Shown: in pieces, positions 1-13,017 of the stretch
Position numbering within the stretch: position 1 is the stretch's first letter
Layout: every line of letters starts with the position of its first letter
From: Apteryx mantelli
Lineage: Eukaryota > Chordata > Aves > Apterygiformes > Apterygidae
Assembly (NCBI RefSeq): GCF_036417845.1
Contig: NC_089980.1
Location: 112,741,169-112,805,168, forward strand
Direction of reading: 5' to 3'
Length of the DNA: 64,000 bases
The notes under the pieces: model-generated
Databases searched by the model: none
The model's input: the letters and a program-made list of their open reading frames with translations, nothing else
What the model was told of the DNA's origin: nothing
Made by a program: the position numbers and the translations under genes

Positions 1-1452
1 TAACACTGAATGCTCCACCTACTTAAACTCTGTAAATATTACTTGTCGAGCTAAATAGAGATAAGCCAGACTGACGATATAATATATAATACCAATTATA
101 GCAGCCTAGAAGATGTCCTACAAACAGTTCTCCTCCTATGCATTTGTAAGACAAGTCTCCCCATCACTTTTGTTGTATCCAGTAAGACCATATTTTAATC
201 AGTCATTATTATGCTACACCTTAAAGTAGTACTGTATAGTTTTGTGCCACAGAGCTTCTTCCATTCTGTGCAATATAATCTATATCCATGACATTCTAGC
301 ATACACCAAGAAAAGCACAGCCGAAGTCTGGCCCAGGGATCCATTACTAAAAATAAGCATGCCATTCTGATCTGCTTCTGGACCATCTCCATCAGGTGTG
401 TCATCCTTGATTTTAAAGACCTTTTACTCTCCAGATACTCTTATTCAGGACGATATTAAAAATTCTAAGTTCAGAAGTTACTGAAAACTTCAAAAACTCT
501 AGAATTAAAAAAAAGTCACCACGCTCAGTGACTTTGTTTCCCTAACACAACATCTCTGGATATTTGTATTTCCATGACTGTTGAAAAGCATGCCTATAAC
601 AAATCCTTCCGCAAGACAATACTCTTAACTGCAGTAACATTTGCTCTATTATGTTCATTATCTTCATTTTCATTATGAAATGAATATTTCATCATTCTAT
701 CTGCTAGATGCAGATGTTAAGAGGAAAATGTCTCTGCTTACCTGATAATTCCCTCTCAGTAGTAAGGTCCACAGATCCATTCAGCCTGCTTGCAGCTTGG
801 GGGTAAACCAGACTCATCAGTCATTGGAATCAGAAGAATGTCACTCCTGTCTAAAGAAATTCACCCCTCCCCATTTTAAAAGCTTCTAAAGCCAAAACAA
901 AACCATCTACTTTCTTGCATCACAGATTGTGCAGTCCTCTGACTGAGAGGAGGGGTAGGGAAATCATGGGGATACTGAAATCATGGGTATAACATCCTTT
1001 GTTGAATCTTAGGATTTGGAGATGATATCCAAGGAGACCATCTGTAAGTTCTGGGGTAAGAAGAAGATTCAGTACATAGAGGAAAGTGAGGGGTTTTTTT
1101 GGTTTTGGGTTGTTGGGTTTTTTTGCCATGCTAGGGTCCAGACAGGTATTCCAAGGGAACTTACAAAGCAGAATACCTGCCAAAAAGTAACAATCTCATA
1201 CGTTAAACCTTAGTATTCAAAACAAAACAAGTAATCTTTACTTTTTCCTTCACACTGAGAAGACTGCTGACAAATTGATGAAAGCTAAAGATTGGATAAG
1301 GGTTAGAATTTTTGTATGCTGATGGGCAGCAAGACTTAAATGATAACTTACAGCACAGTAGTTAAGCTACATACTTTGCTTTAGTCATTAAAATAAGTTG
1401 TACTTGTTGATTTTCTTGTCCCCACAGTTTGGCAGATAACTGCCCTATCCAA

Positions 1453-1992
1453 ATCACAGAATCACAGAATGGTTGAGGTTGGAAGGGACCTCTGGAGATC
1501 ATCTAAGTCCAAGCCCACTGTTCAAGTTGGGTCACCTAGAGCACATTGCGCAGGATTGTGTCCAGGTGGGTTTTGAACATCTCCAGAGAAGGAGACTCCA
1601 CAATCTCTCTGGGAAACCTCTCTGTCCCAGTGCGCTGTCACCCTCACAGGAAAGAGGTTTTTCCTCAGGTTCAGAGGGAACTGCCTGTGTTTCAGTTTGT
1701 GCCTGTTGCCTCGCGTCCTGTCGCTGGGCACCACTGAAAAGAGTCTGGTCCCATTCTCTCGACACCCTCCCTTCAGATATTTGTATACACTGATAAGATC
1801 CCCTCTCAGCCTTCTCTTCTCCAGGCTAAACAGGCCCAGCTCTCTCAGCCCTTCCTCACAGGGGAGGTGCTCCAGTCCCCTAATCATCTTCGTAGCCCTT
1901 CGCTGGACTCTCTCCAGTAGTGCCATGTCTCTCTTGTACTGGGGAGCCCAGAACTGGACACAGTACTCCAGATGTGGCCTCACCAGGGCTGA
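1453..1992 (-). mobile_element. CR1 LINE 3' fragment
   Basis: On the minus strand this is the last 540 bp of a CR1 non-LTR retrotransposon. It covers the ORF2 C-terminal region ([19 protein letters not shown] and following) and the short 3' UTR, ending in two ATTCTGTG-type repeats at 1453-1470. The element is 5'-truncated at about 1992, within the ...PLLSALVRPH... region, as is usual for CR1. The expected TAG stop of ORF2 is kept (complement of 1536-1538), but the reading frame is broken by small indels. It lies in the sense orientation within LRRC1 intron 4. Confidence 0.93.
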
Positions 1993-4900
1993 ACATGTAG
2001 GTGAAATATGAAATATGTATTTCATGCTGAAAGGATTGATTTTTGTCTAGAGCAGGCTCCACGTGAAGCACACATCTGAAAGCCCAATGCTAGATGAAAT
2101 AGACACACACATAGAAGGCTTCCAACGAAGAGATCTGGACTTCATTCAAGCTTAAGAACTACAAAAAAACAAAACCAAAACACTATTCCGACACGATTTT
2201 TCTTTTACTCTCTAGATCCTCCACCATCAGAGCACAGTATGAACCTCTAATTTCCCAAATATTTGCTGGTAAAAAGCCAACAATATCACAATATAGTGGA
2301 AAAAAACCTAATCCTGAAGCCAATGCTACAAAACGAACACATAAGGACAGAGGATGTGCTTGGGACAGACTTGTATGTAAGATGATTCATACTAATGCGA
2401 AGTATGCTCTAGAAACACTTATAGACAGAACTACACAAACACCCTGATTTTCTCATTTCGGGGAAAAGCCACACCCTGCGTTTTGGGCGTTGTGTAAGTA
2501 AGGAGCTATCAAAGAACAACTCTGGACCCAGGTAGAAATTCCTAAAGGTTATCCATGCTGGGAGGAACAGACTACTCTTGCTAGTCAGACAGTTCTGCAA
2601 TCACACACATGGTCCTGCAGATTAAGCAAGGAAATTAGACTGATTCTCATTAGACTAAGAAGCACTAAAAAAGATACTTCCACTCACAGTTTAAATTGTG
2701 TAATTTGTTTCTCTGAATGGTTCAGCTAGATGACAAGAGGACAACTCTTGCTCCTAGCTGTATTCACCTAATTATTAGCTACAGTATCTCACATGCATTA
2801 GCATTCACTATTTTACTCCAGATAGCAAACACTCCATGAAACAAAGATTAAAGAATCGCAAAAACATAGCACTAGTAGTGTGAGGACAACTAGTCTGTTA
2901 TCAAGTCCCAAGGCAGGACATACTAAAAAGATGTGTGACACACTAAAAAGATACACAAGTCAAAGGCTTACAAGAGCAAGGTTTTAATGTAACAAGGGAA
3001 AACTTCCAATGCATATAGAAGCACCGGAGAAGCAGAATGAAGTGGTTACACAGAAGAAAAAAGGTTGAGATACACTGAGCACAGTTATGCACAAGCAAGA
3101 GTAAAGATAAAAGGGAATACGCCTTGCCTATGTTCTTAGAACATCCAGTTGGGACTCAAATATATTACATTTGGCAACTGAAAGGCAAAGAAAAATAGAA
3201 AAGGTTGATGCAGAAGAATTCTGAATGGCATAGTAATGTTATAAGCATCAACTTTACATATCAATAGCTTGAACCAGTTAAGGCACTGGTCTGGAACAGT
3301 GATGCTGATCACTGGCCTTCATCTTATATGTCAGACCATGTGAAACCTGTATTGGATATCCATTTATATGAAAGACACACTGTTACTAAAGGTTCCTCAT
3401 TAGGGAAATTAAGTACTATCTATGAGCAGGGAAACTTCCTAACTAACCTTGGAAGGATTGTTGTTTGAAAAATATCAACCATCACTTTCTTTGTTTTCCC
3501 CATTTAATACAGTAGGGCAAATTTGTAGTACCATAAGACTGTAAGTAGGTCATTAAAAAAAGTCATCCTGTATAAACAGATCACTTTACTACATTAAGAT
3601 GAACTGGGAGATTAGGCAGCTTCCTAGGCAAGATTTTAAGACTATAAGAATTTAGGATATGTTTCCCTAAGTTTCCACATACTCTTGTGTCTAGAAGACT
3701 GGCAGCAAGCACATCAACTTCAAGTTTTTGCACAAAACAAGCACAACTAGTAGATTAGTTCACCAGTATATATTTGCTAGCTCACCCTTTGACCAATCTC
3801 ATACACAATGCACAGGGCCAGGTTATTCCATCAAATAATAACATGGATCATTATATAAAGCACACAGAAACTCCAATGAAATATTTGCAAAATATTTATC
3901 TTCAGCCAGAAAGATGCAAGTATCATTACTTTCTAATTCCTAGTATTTCTTCGGGTCCCAGCAAGTGTAGAGGGAAGAGAACAGAGAAGGAAACAGAGAC
4001 TCTAAGAGCACAGCTATGCAGCATCTGGAGAAGCCAGAGCACTTCACTGCTTTTATCAAACACAAGGTGCTCCATGGTACCATCAAATTCACTTACAATA
4101 AATGATGAAACTTTTGTGAACTAAAGAAAGGAAAGTTGCATTTGTCAGTAGCCAGATTGCAAGAAAATCTATTATTTATAGATATAAGAGTATTCCAAGA
4201 TTTTGATTAAATTTACTGTCTCTCAGTAGTAAATGACGTTAGGGCTTTGTAACTAAAACAAGACCTCTCAGTCATTTCCAACTATAATGGATCAATAATG
4301 GGAAAATAGCCTACACTTATTCTTGCATAGTTCCACATATTACTATTTATGAAAATATCTGGTATCTCCATTTTAACCAAAGTTGTTTCTAGTCACTTGC
4401 TCCAGAATAGAGCAAATGACACACTGTCAGGGGCAGACAGTGACCTTCCTTCAGCTACTGCCTACAAAGCAGCAGGCCACCTTATTCTTCAGAAATTGTT
4501 TCAGTTTGTCACGTTTCTTGTATTTGTTTTCAAAATCAGGCAGGATGCAAAACTATAGCCCTAGGTTTTCAGTAACTGAGAAGTCTGAACAAGCCTGTTC
4601 TTAGCTGTCAGTCCTATGAAAAGCTGCATGAAAAGTTCTGCGAACTTGCGCAGAAAAGGAAAAGTGTCACAAAAGTCCCAGCCCATGCAATTTTTAGGTA
4701 AGACTTTGCCATAGTCACTGGGCATACATTAGCAGTACCTGTTAGTGCATGTGGAAGGTTTCAAAACATATTTTCTACCTCTGTTGCTGCTGGACTGGTG
4801 CCAGCTGACAGCTTATATGCCCATGGGAAGTGGCTAAAGCAATGCTGGTCTGGACTTGACCATGTTGCAGGAGCTCTTCTAATAAGATCACTTCTGGAGG

Positions 4901-5194
4901 ACTCCACTGTTTAGAAACAGTTGTTTTTTTAATGATTGTTAGGGATGATATTGACCCCAAAGAATCTGTGTTAAAAATATTCCACTTTATGAAAGAATGT
5001 TTATGATTAAATGGCCTCCACTGGTACACATGACTCAACATCCGAGTTGTTCTTCCTGTGTTACTGTGGCTTTCTGAACAAAGAAAGAGATGGACGTGGT
5101 TCAAGTGCATGGCAATTTAGATCAATAGTATGGGCATAGTAACCACAAAGGCAGATAAAGATAAATTTGAGAACTATCAGGCACTGCAGGAAAG

Positions 5195-5216
5195 TTCTCT
5201 CTCTCTCTCTCTCTCT
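5195..5216. repeat. (CT)n microsatellite
   Basis: About eleven CT dinucleotides in a row, in LRRC1 intron 4. Confidence 0.9.
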
Positions 5217-5569
5217 AATATGGTATGTTTCTCAGCAAAAGTGACAAACTATAACTTTTCTGAGTTAAAGCACAGATCTCTTAAGTTCTGTGAAAACTGT
5301 TCTGAAGGGAATGGTAAGCTAGATTCTTCAGCCTGGAAAAAGCTGCACATGGAGATATGGTGGAAATCTACAAAGTCAATGGCAGACAGAGTGCATAAGG
5401 ATCAACTGCTCACTGCCTCTTCCAGTAAAGGACTGGGGACCACTACTAAGAAAGGAGGAGTCAGGCTCAAGAAAAGCAAATCACTGCATTTTTCATGCAG
5501 TGGGTAACAGACCTGTACAACTACTTCAATAGCCAGAGGAGGCTATTGAAGAAGTCTGCGTAAGCTCAA

Positions 5570-5800
5570 GGAGTCACTGGACAAGTATTTAGAAGAGAGA
5601 TCTATTAAAGGATACCAATTAGACAAACCAGAATCCAAAGCTCAGGAAATCCTCTGATCTGGAAATAGAGGATGGTAAGAGGAGTAATCACACACACGCT
5701 TTTTTTTCTTACTCCCCATTAGGCATCTGCTTATTGCAACTGAGGTAAAATACAGGGCTAGATGAGCCCTTGATCTGAACCAGTATGGCCATTCTCACAT
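5570..5800 (+). mobile_element. Ancient CR1-family 3' remnant (reptile type)
   Basis: The text matches, with heavy decay, the 3' end of the old CR1 lineage known from turtles and crocodilians. It has CACTGGACAAGTATTTAGAAG near the start and the characteristic GGCTAGATGAGCCCTTGATC and CAGTATGGCCATTCTCA near the end (about 5757-5797). This identification is from memory of that family, not from a search. It is far more diverged than the other CR1 copies here, consistent with an insertion before the bird radiation. Confidence 0.7.
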
Positions 5801-6079
5801 ATTTAAGGGAGGAGATAGAGAATTACCTCTTGTTCTTTAATGTGGAAGAGCTACCTTTCCCTCCTCTAAGAGGAGAGAGAGTCCCTTCTGTGAATGGGGG
5901 TGTTTAGTTCAGTTAAAATGAGACAGATTAGCAAAGCTTATTTTACTTTTCATGTGTCTCCACTCTGGAAGTTTGTCCTTGCAACTGTGTTTTATTTCTC
6001 TAACCAACACACCTTAAAAGCTTATCAAGTTTCACCTTAAAAGCTGTTTCATGGGTTTTCATCTCCCCACTTCCCACCG

Positions 6080-6190
6080 GAAGTTTTTTTCAGAACCAGA
6101 TTGCTGCTATGGTTAGGAACCTTCTAAATTCCATCCAGAAGTTCTAATCATGGCCAGCTTTTACCCATTTGTTCCTGTGCCAACACTGTC
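6080..6190 (-). mobile_element. Possible ancient CR1-like remnant
   Basis: The stretch TCATGGCCAGCTTTTACCCA, followed by TTTGTTCCTGTGCCAACACT, resembles the minus strand of an old amniote CR1-type repeat in which the words TTTATACCCATTTGTTCTTG and TGCCAACATT are typical. It lies close to, and in the opposite orientation from, the remnant at 5570-5800. Boundaries are uncertain and the match is from memory. Confidence 0.5.
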
Positions 6191-6594
6191 TGGTTTTGAG
6201 CTAAGCTGCAAGCCGGCTGACATATCTACAACAATGGATCAATGGCCTTTAATACAATGAAGAAAAGTAACAAGTCAGTTTTGCATCATAAAATACCTTT
6301 TTAATTTTGCATGTAAAAATCCAAGTTACTCCAAATCCCTGAGAACAGAGTCTAAGCATGCACACATATTTTTCAGATTCTGCGTTAGCTTTCTAATGGT
6401 AAGTGGAAATACTAAAAAAAGACCCCCTCAGACTAAAAATATAACACAAAAAAAATTAAGTGCAGACTGGTAAACAACAGGTCTTCTATATGATTATATT
6501 GGTCATTTATACAATAAGCATAACAATAAAGAGTGAAAATAAACTAAGACAGTATGTATAATAAAGCTTAAAAAAACAAACAAACAAAAACTTA

Positions 6595-6696
<102 letters not shown>

Positions 6697-6879
6697 TTAA
6701 TTCAATCAAGGACTTTAGCATATATATTCACACTAAATTACTATGGTAATACATAGCAAAAAAGAGAATGTGTAGCAGAAAACAAGAGTCTATTTAGCAA
6801 AAATGTTTTGGGATGGGAGGCATGACTAAATTCTGTCATGACCCTAAGAAATTCTAACTATTTGTAAGGATCATAGTAA

Positions 6880-6913
6880 GGGGGGGGGGGGGGGGGGGGG
6901 GGGGAAAAAAAAA
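6880..6913. repeat. G25 homopolymer followed by A9
   Basis: Twenty-five consecutive G, then nine A. It lies in LRRC1 intron 3, about 195 bp upstream of the exon 4 acceptor, and is C-rich in the transcript. The exact length is doubtful because such runs are error-prone in sequencing. Confidence 0.9.
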
Positions 6914-7099
6914 CACACAAAAAAACCTCTTGGAGCCTCTAAAATTTCTTCTGTGTCAAAGTATGGGTACTATCCCTCTCTCCTGACCCCTCTAATCCCC
7001 ATTCCCAATTTGCAGCTTTAAAAAGCTATAGGACTTAAACTTAATCAGCATTAAAAAAAAAAAATTTGCTCTGGTTATTCTGATTACAAATTAAAAAGC

Positions 7100-7122
7100 A
7101 AAAAAAAAAAAAAAAAAAAAAA
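7100..7122. repeat. A23 homopolymer
   Basis: A run of 23 A in intron 3 with no retroelement body attached, so not obviously a retroposon tail. Confidence 0.85.
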
Positions 7123-9302
7123 CACTTTATTGGCATTTTCTATATTACCTAGATGGTAAAATGATTAAATAAGCCATTTTTATTCATACGTCAGTTATAT
7201 ACATGCTTATGGGATGGCCATTTTGTGTTAGCTACTAGGCTGCTCTTCAGTTGCTGGGGTTTTTATGAAGAAAGCCTATTTGCTCTCAAGACAATGTCCC
7301 ACACTTAGACCGTTTCACATTTATGAGTTCACAATACCGCAGCATGCAAACTTTCCTTATAACAGTTTTAAGATTAAACAGTCTGATATCTACAGCCAAC
7401 TTCTAGTCTGTCAAAATGCCCAACCTACAATAAGCCTGCTTTTTATTAATATAAGCCTGACATCAACTGAAAACATCTGGAAAAACAAGCTGACAGCCAC
7501 ATTTAAAATTGCGGGTTCATTGATGATTAAGTTTGACAATGAGGCAACATACTGTATTTGTGGCAGGACACTGACTGCAAAGATCACTGACTGGCTTTTA
7601 AGCTTGAGAGAAATAAGGACAAGAATCAATGGCTGAAAGAAGTTCCAGGATATCGCACAGAAAAGGAAACTATTATTAGAATTTCCTAGTCTGTCTAGAC
7701 AAATAGGTGCAAATACCCTCCTGTCACATAGGTAAAACTGAAAATCCTGACCTCATCATAGAAAGCACCGGGCAACCATGCAAACAGCTTCTGTTATCTG
7801 TGGTTTATAACTACTAAACTGCTTGAAGTGACATATTCCAGGACACATTTATACTTTAGAACTATTTTATCACAAATTTTTTAATTCTCCTACAGCTGCC
7901 AACAAAGAGTTATGAGGACTATTTCAATCCCATTAAAAAGTCTTTCAACTCTTTTGCGAAGAAGCTCTGCCCAGCTGTAGTTAAGCATTACAACTACTGT
8001 TGAAGGAGATGCACTACCCGGGCCCCAGGTCTCACTCTGAGAACAAAATGGATAACAATAACGAACAAATTACTACTGAAAATTTTTGTTTCAATACTAT
8101 GAGGTGAAGCCCTGTGCTTTATGTACTGCACACTAAACTCTGGCAAAAGGCTGTTCTATGACCCTCATCACTTTAGTATCTAAACATTAGTTCAGCCTCA
8201 GTTTGCTTTATGAGAGTTCTGTGGTATTATTATCCTCACTATATAAATGGGCTACTGAGATACAGGGATCAAGATCACAAGTGTCCCTTTAATGCTTACA
8301 GATTTGACTTTTCAGAGAACTTGAATGCACTATGTACCATATTCAAAGAACAGTTCTAAAGAATTTCAGTTGCATATGTGGGAGAAGCTGTCTTGCAAAA
8401 CCGCTGCAGCAGCTTAAGTCATTACAGACACTCAGCTGTTTGTTACTACTCATTCACTCCAGCCAGCCAGCTAATCATGCAAGTATTCCTAGCCTATCTC
8501 AGGGCAGAGCAAAGCAGGTCAGTTAGGGCCCACTGTGAATACTCTGGCTGATGTGACTTGCTCAGTGTCACAAAGGAGCTCTGTGGTACAGGCCGGTTTA
8601 GGAGACAGTTCTCCAAATAGTATTCAAAGGCCTTAACTAGCAGATCACCCCTTCTCTTACCATCTCTAATCTTGTTTCACTATATAAATTCCAAATTCTT
8701 CAGCAAATGGAGCAGAGAAATGTCAACAAAACCCCTCTTTTATAATGAATGTTTATTTAATCCCCAAACCACTGTTCATCAGAACACAAACTGGGGGCAG
8801 GAGTAGCAGCCACGGACACATGCAGTGCATTTTTACCACATGTTACTGCATGCCAGTATGTCCCAATTGACGGGAGACTGATGAAACACTAGTCCAAACT
8901 TTAATCATTATAAAAAGCCATTATTTGCATTGGCTGATCTAAAGTCTATTTCAAATTACCAGGCACCTGGGTTTGTCCCAATGCACTCGTGCTAGCCATT
9001 GCTTTCTCTCTCCCAAGTAGTGGCATGGTTTTCCAATGCATTTAAGAATAATGAAAATGACTTAAGAGACAATCGGATTTACATTTTTTCCTGGGTAGCC
9101 AACAAATTTCATCCCCGCCCTGTAAGGATTTATATCACTTTTTAAATCTGAACTTTTGCTAAGGTCCCTGCCAGAGACAGACGCTTTTGGCAAGATTCCA
9201 TAGAGATCCCAAATCACAATTTTTTAAGGGCTTATTTAAAATTGTAATTGTTACAGTACAATTGTAAATCTGGTATGGCAAGTACTAAGAAGGTAGAAGT
9301 TA

Positions 9303-9404
<102 letters not shown>

Positions 9405-12400
9405 TCATCAACAACTGTACTGCACCTACACTGAAATTATTGCCTCATTACATTCAGTAACTTGCTACTGCAAGGAGTTACCTTGGTGTATATCAATACA
9501 TTTCAACATGCAAGACTGCTTCATGTCCAAGTACTCTTATTTTAAATGAGAACAAGAACAGTTACTGGGGCAGAACCATTTTGTGCCTTTTCACACCCCA
9601 TTTCCCTCTCCTGTTCTGCAACCCTTCTTCCTGATGCTAGACTACTCACCTGTCCTTCAACTGATGCTATCGGTCTCTGTTCAGCAAAAAACAGATTCAG
9701 CTATGTTCTATGATTGTCCTAAAGAATCAATTAAAAGCTGAACCTCCTGTAATTTGATCAGTGTTATGTCCATAATTCATGCTGGCAGGAAGTACACAGG
9801 GAGGGAAAACAAGGAACAGAAGAGGAGAACGTGTAAGTATCTCTACTCTTAATATAGACTCATGAGAACAGAACCATTCTCCCTCACACAAAAGCCAAGT
9901 AACTTGAAAATATTATTCAAATCAACAGGTCCCAAATATGTGCTAGCACACTACTTCAGATTTCAAGAAAGTAATCAGAGATATTGGTATGCAGAAGCAG
10001 ATTTTTTTCAACTATCTTCTATACTACACACTTAGCCACTGGAGTTAGGCATACTATCTTAAAAATAAAAATATTTCCTGGACCTCTTACTTCAAGTTTT
10101 ATTTTCACGAGTGACCTATGGGTCCTTTGCATAAATTCTTGTTTACTATTATCAAGATCCAGCAAGAATAAAAGTAGTACATTTGGCTTTCTTGCTTAAC
10201 AACTTAAGACTTCCATGATTCATTTTGAAAGGAATTCAAAGGGAAAAAGCAAATCTTAAAATTAAAAGCACACCTCTCTTCCCGTTTCTCTTACTCTCAT
10301 TTTTTCTACATCCATTCCACCTCCCCTTCCCACAGTTCTCACTACAGAGAGTACTTCAGAAAATGTCTTCATAAGTCTTCCTCATGTAAGTGGCATTTCA
10401 GAAGCCATCAGTGATCTACATATGCTGAAAAAAATATTTTGAACTTAGGTCTCTTCCTACCTATGTCAGTAACTCAGAATTGAATTTCTAAATATTTCGT
10501 TTAGCAATTCTGCCCATAACTAGTGTGATGGAGCACAGGACTGGAGGAGATTCCTGCTCATCACGTTCCATTTCCTGCAGTTGCAGCCTGCCTGGTAAAC
10601 TCAGCACATTCATTTATTCTGAACAATTCCCAGCTCAGAACTAAATCCAGAGCCAGTAAGAACATCTTCTAAATGAGCACATCACCAGGTGTAAATAATC
10701 AACGTAAGGGTGGTACAAGAGCATCTCCTGGGAGCCGTCTTCTGTTTCCCCAGCAATTGGGAAGGGCTGGAGGGAATGAGGCAGGTAAGTACACACCGAA
10801 TGGGTTTCACTGCATCCCAGGCGGTGCTCACTGCAATGCGAGAGTCATCCCCTTCTCTCGCAGCAAGGGAAAAACAAACAAATCACTATTGCATCACAAG
10901 CTCTGGTGCTCCCCTTATACTCATCGGGGAAAAGATTGAAAATAGCCAGGGCAAAAAGGCAAATAACTCCTGAAGTTTACTAGTAGCTCTGGAGCATATA
11001 ATCACTAACCCCAGCATACACTGAACTTTTAGAAGGCAGATCCACTATGAAAGTTATCAAATATGAAAATATTTAAGAGCAACAGGTTTAAATACCCACA
11101 GTGCAACACACATTAAAAAAAAAAAAAAAGCAGCACTCTCACAATGCCAAACTGCAAAGACAAAGTGTCTTAGCACTAGGTTTACATGAAGTGGTGTGCA
11201 CAGTACAAACAGTTTCATCAGTTCACTTAAGGGGGGGAGCTTTGAATAAATTCCTTTTAAAACTAGACAGAACCTAAGGTCTGTTAACAGCACTACTTGT
11301 TCCATAAGATAAAACAGGTCTTGTAATTCAAGAAACATATTTTAATCATTTTCTATAGGCACAGCTTAAGGGAGCATTTTAGAGCCTAAGCCCTGTCATA
11401 GACATGTTAAATGTCCTTAGCCACATCACTCCTTCATAGTAACTTTGCTAGTTTGAGAGAAAACAGTAAATCTTACTTAAAAATTCAATAACAACAACAT
11501 AAATTCAGAGTGAAACACTGGGTGAGAGCTTTGAGGTTAAAAGGGACAAGTAAGACTGAGTCCTCAAATAAGGATTTAAAAGACATTGTTCGTCCCTGAC
11601 AGTTTGCTACACAAAAAGACAAAACTACCTGGGCAATTTAATGAGCTGAATGACCATGCAGCAGCCAGGCACAAAGGCTAGAGAGGCTCCAAGGCGGTGA
11701 TTTAGACTCCTATACAGAGGATGTCAGGCAGAAGACCAACAAAACCTCACGGTCAAACTGTCTGAACTTTGCCATGGGTTTCACTTCTTTTTAAAAATCA
11801 GACTCCAGCCAGAATATGTTTTAGTGACATAGTCAATGAGCAATTTTTCCACCAAGATCTTTGGAATTAGTCATGAAGCTTTCAAGAGCCATTGAGCTCC
11901 TAAGTTTAAATTAAGGACACTTGAGCAAGCAACCTATTTCAAAGTGTCATATTCATAACAATCTCTACTGACCTCACTTCAGGAGTCAAAACCTCACACT
12001 TCCTTTCCTATGGTAGAGACAAACAGGTATGAACATTGCAACATGTAAATAATAGTTTATCCTATAAGAAAAAAAAAAGCATCATTAATATTGCCTGATT
12101 AAATGATGAGCTTAGAAATGATAAATTCTCATAACATACATGAAGCGCTAAAAGGCATTTATCTGTCACTAACATTCCAGAAAGTAAAAGCACTGAAGTC
12201 ATTGTAGGGACTTAGCTCAGTCTTACAAAACAGATGGCAATTAATTCCCCCCCCCACACACACACATATTAATGTAAAAGCATTCACTTTTAAAAGGGTT
12301 TTCTAAGGAATACAGATACTACACAGAACTGGAAACCTTCCCCTTCCCTACACAGAAGTATACATGAAGTCAAAACAAAACCAATATCACACTTACAGAC

Positions 12401-12870
12401 AGCAAAGCCAATGTTTTTACCCATTCCAGTCCTCTATATGAGTGCTGGCTGTAGAGGGCTGAATTTATACTATGGAATTGTTGAGTACAGAAGACCTACA
12501 TGCTTTATAGCAATGAGAAACACTTCGTCACTGAGCTTGCTAAACAGCAACAAGTAAAGCAGCAGGTCATCCTCTGGCTATTCTTCATACCATATTTCTC
12601 TGGATCTAGTTGGAAAATGAACAGAAAGGCAGCAACTTGGCTTCCCCCACTTATTAAACCTCTCTCTCAACACATCAAAATTATACTTCACTTAACACTA
12701 GCTTTAACTAGTCCAAGGTAAGTCTTTGTTTTGAACTACAGCACAGAGTCCCATATAATATTTGTCACTGTTTTACCAATCCTGAAAGGGACATCACTAC
12801 TTTAAAACGTTTTCTGAGGACTCAAAACAACTCATTTCTTTGGAAGCAAGCCAGCGTTCACACCTTCTAG

Positions 12871-13017
<147 letters not shown>

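Noticed and set aside
4775-5110. 111-codon minus-strand frame considered as LRRC1 exon 5
   Set aside because: No leucine-rich repeat pattern and no resemblance to the expected LRRC1 continuation.
7265-7636. 123-codon plus-strand frame in LRRC1 intron 3
   Set aside because: No recognisable domain, antisense to LRRC1, AT-rich codon content like the surrounding intron.
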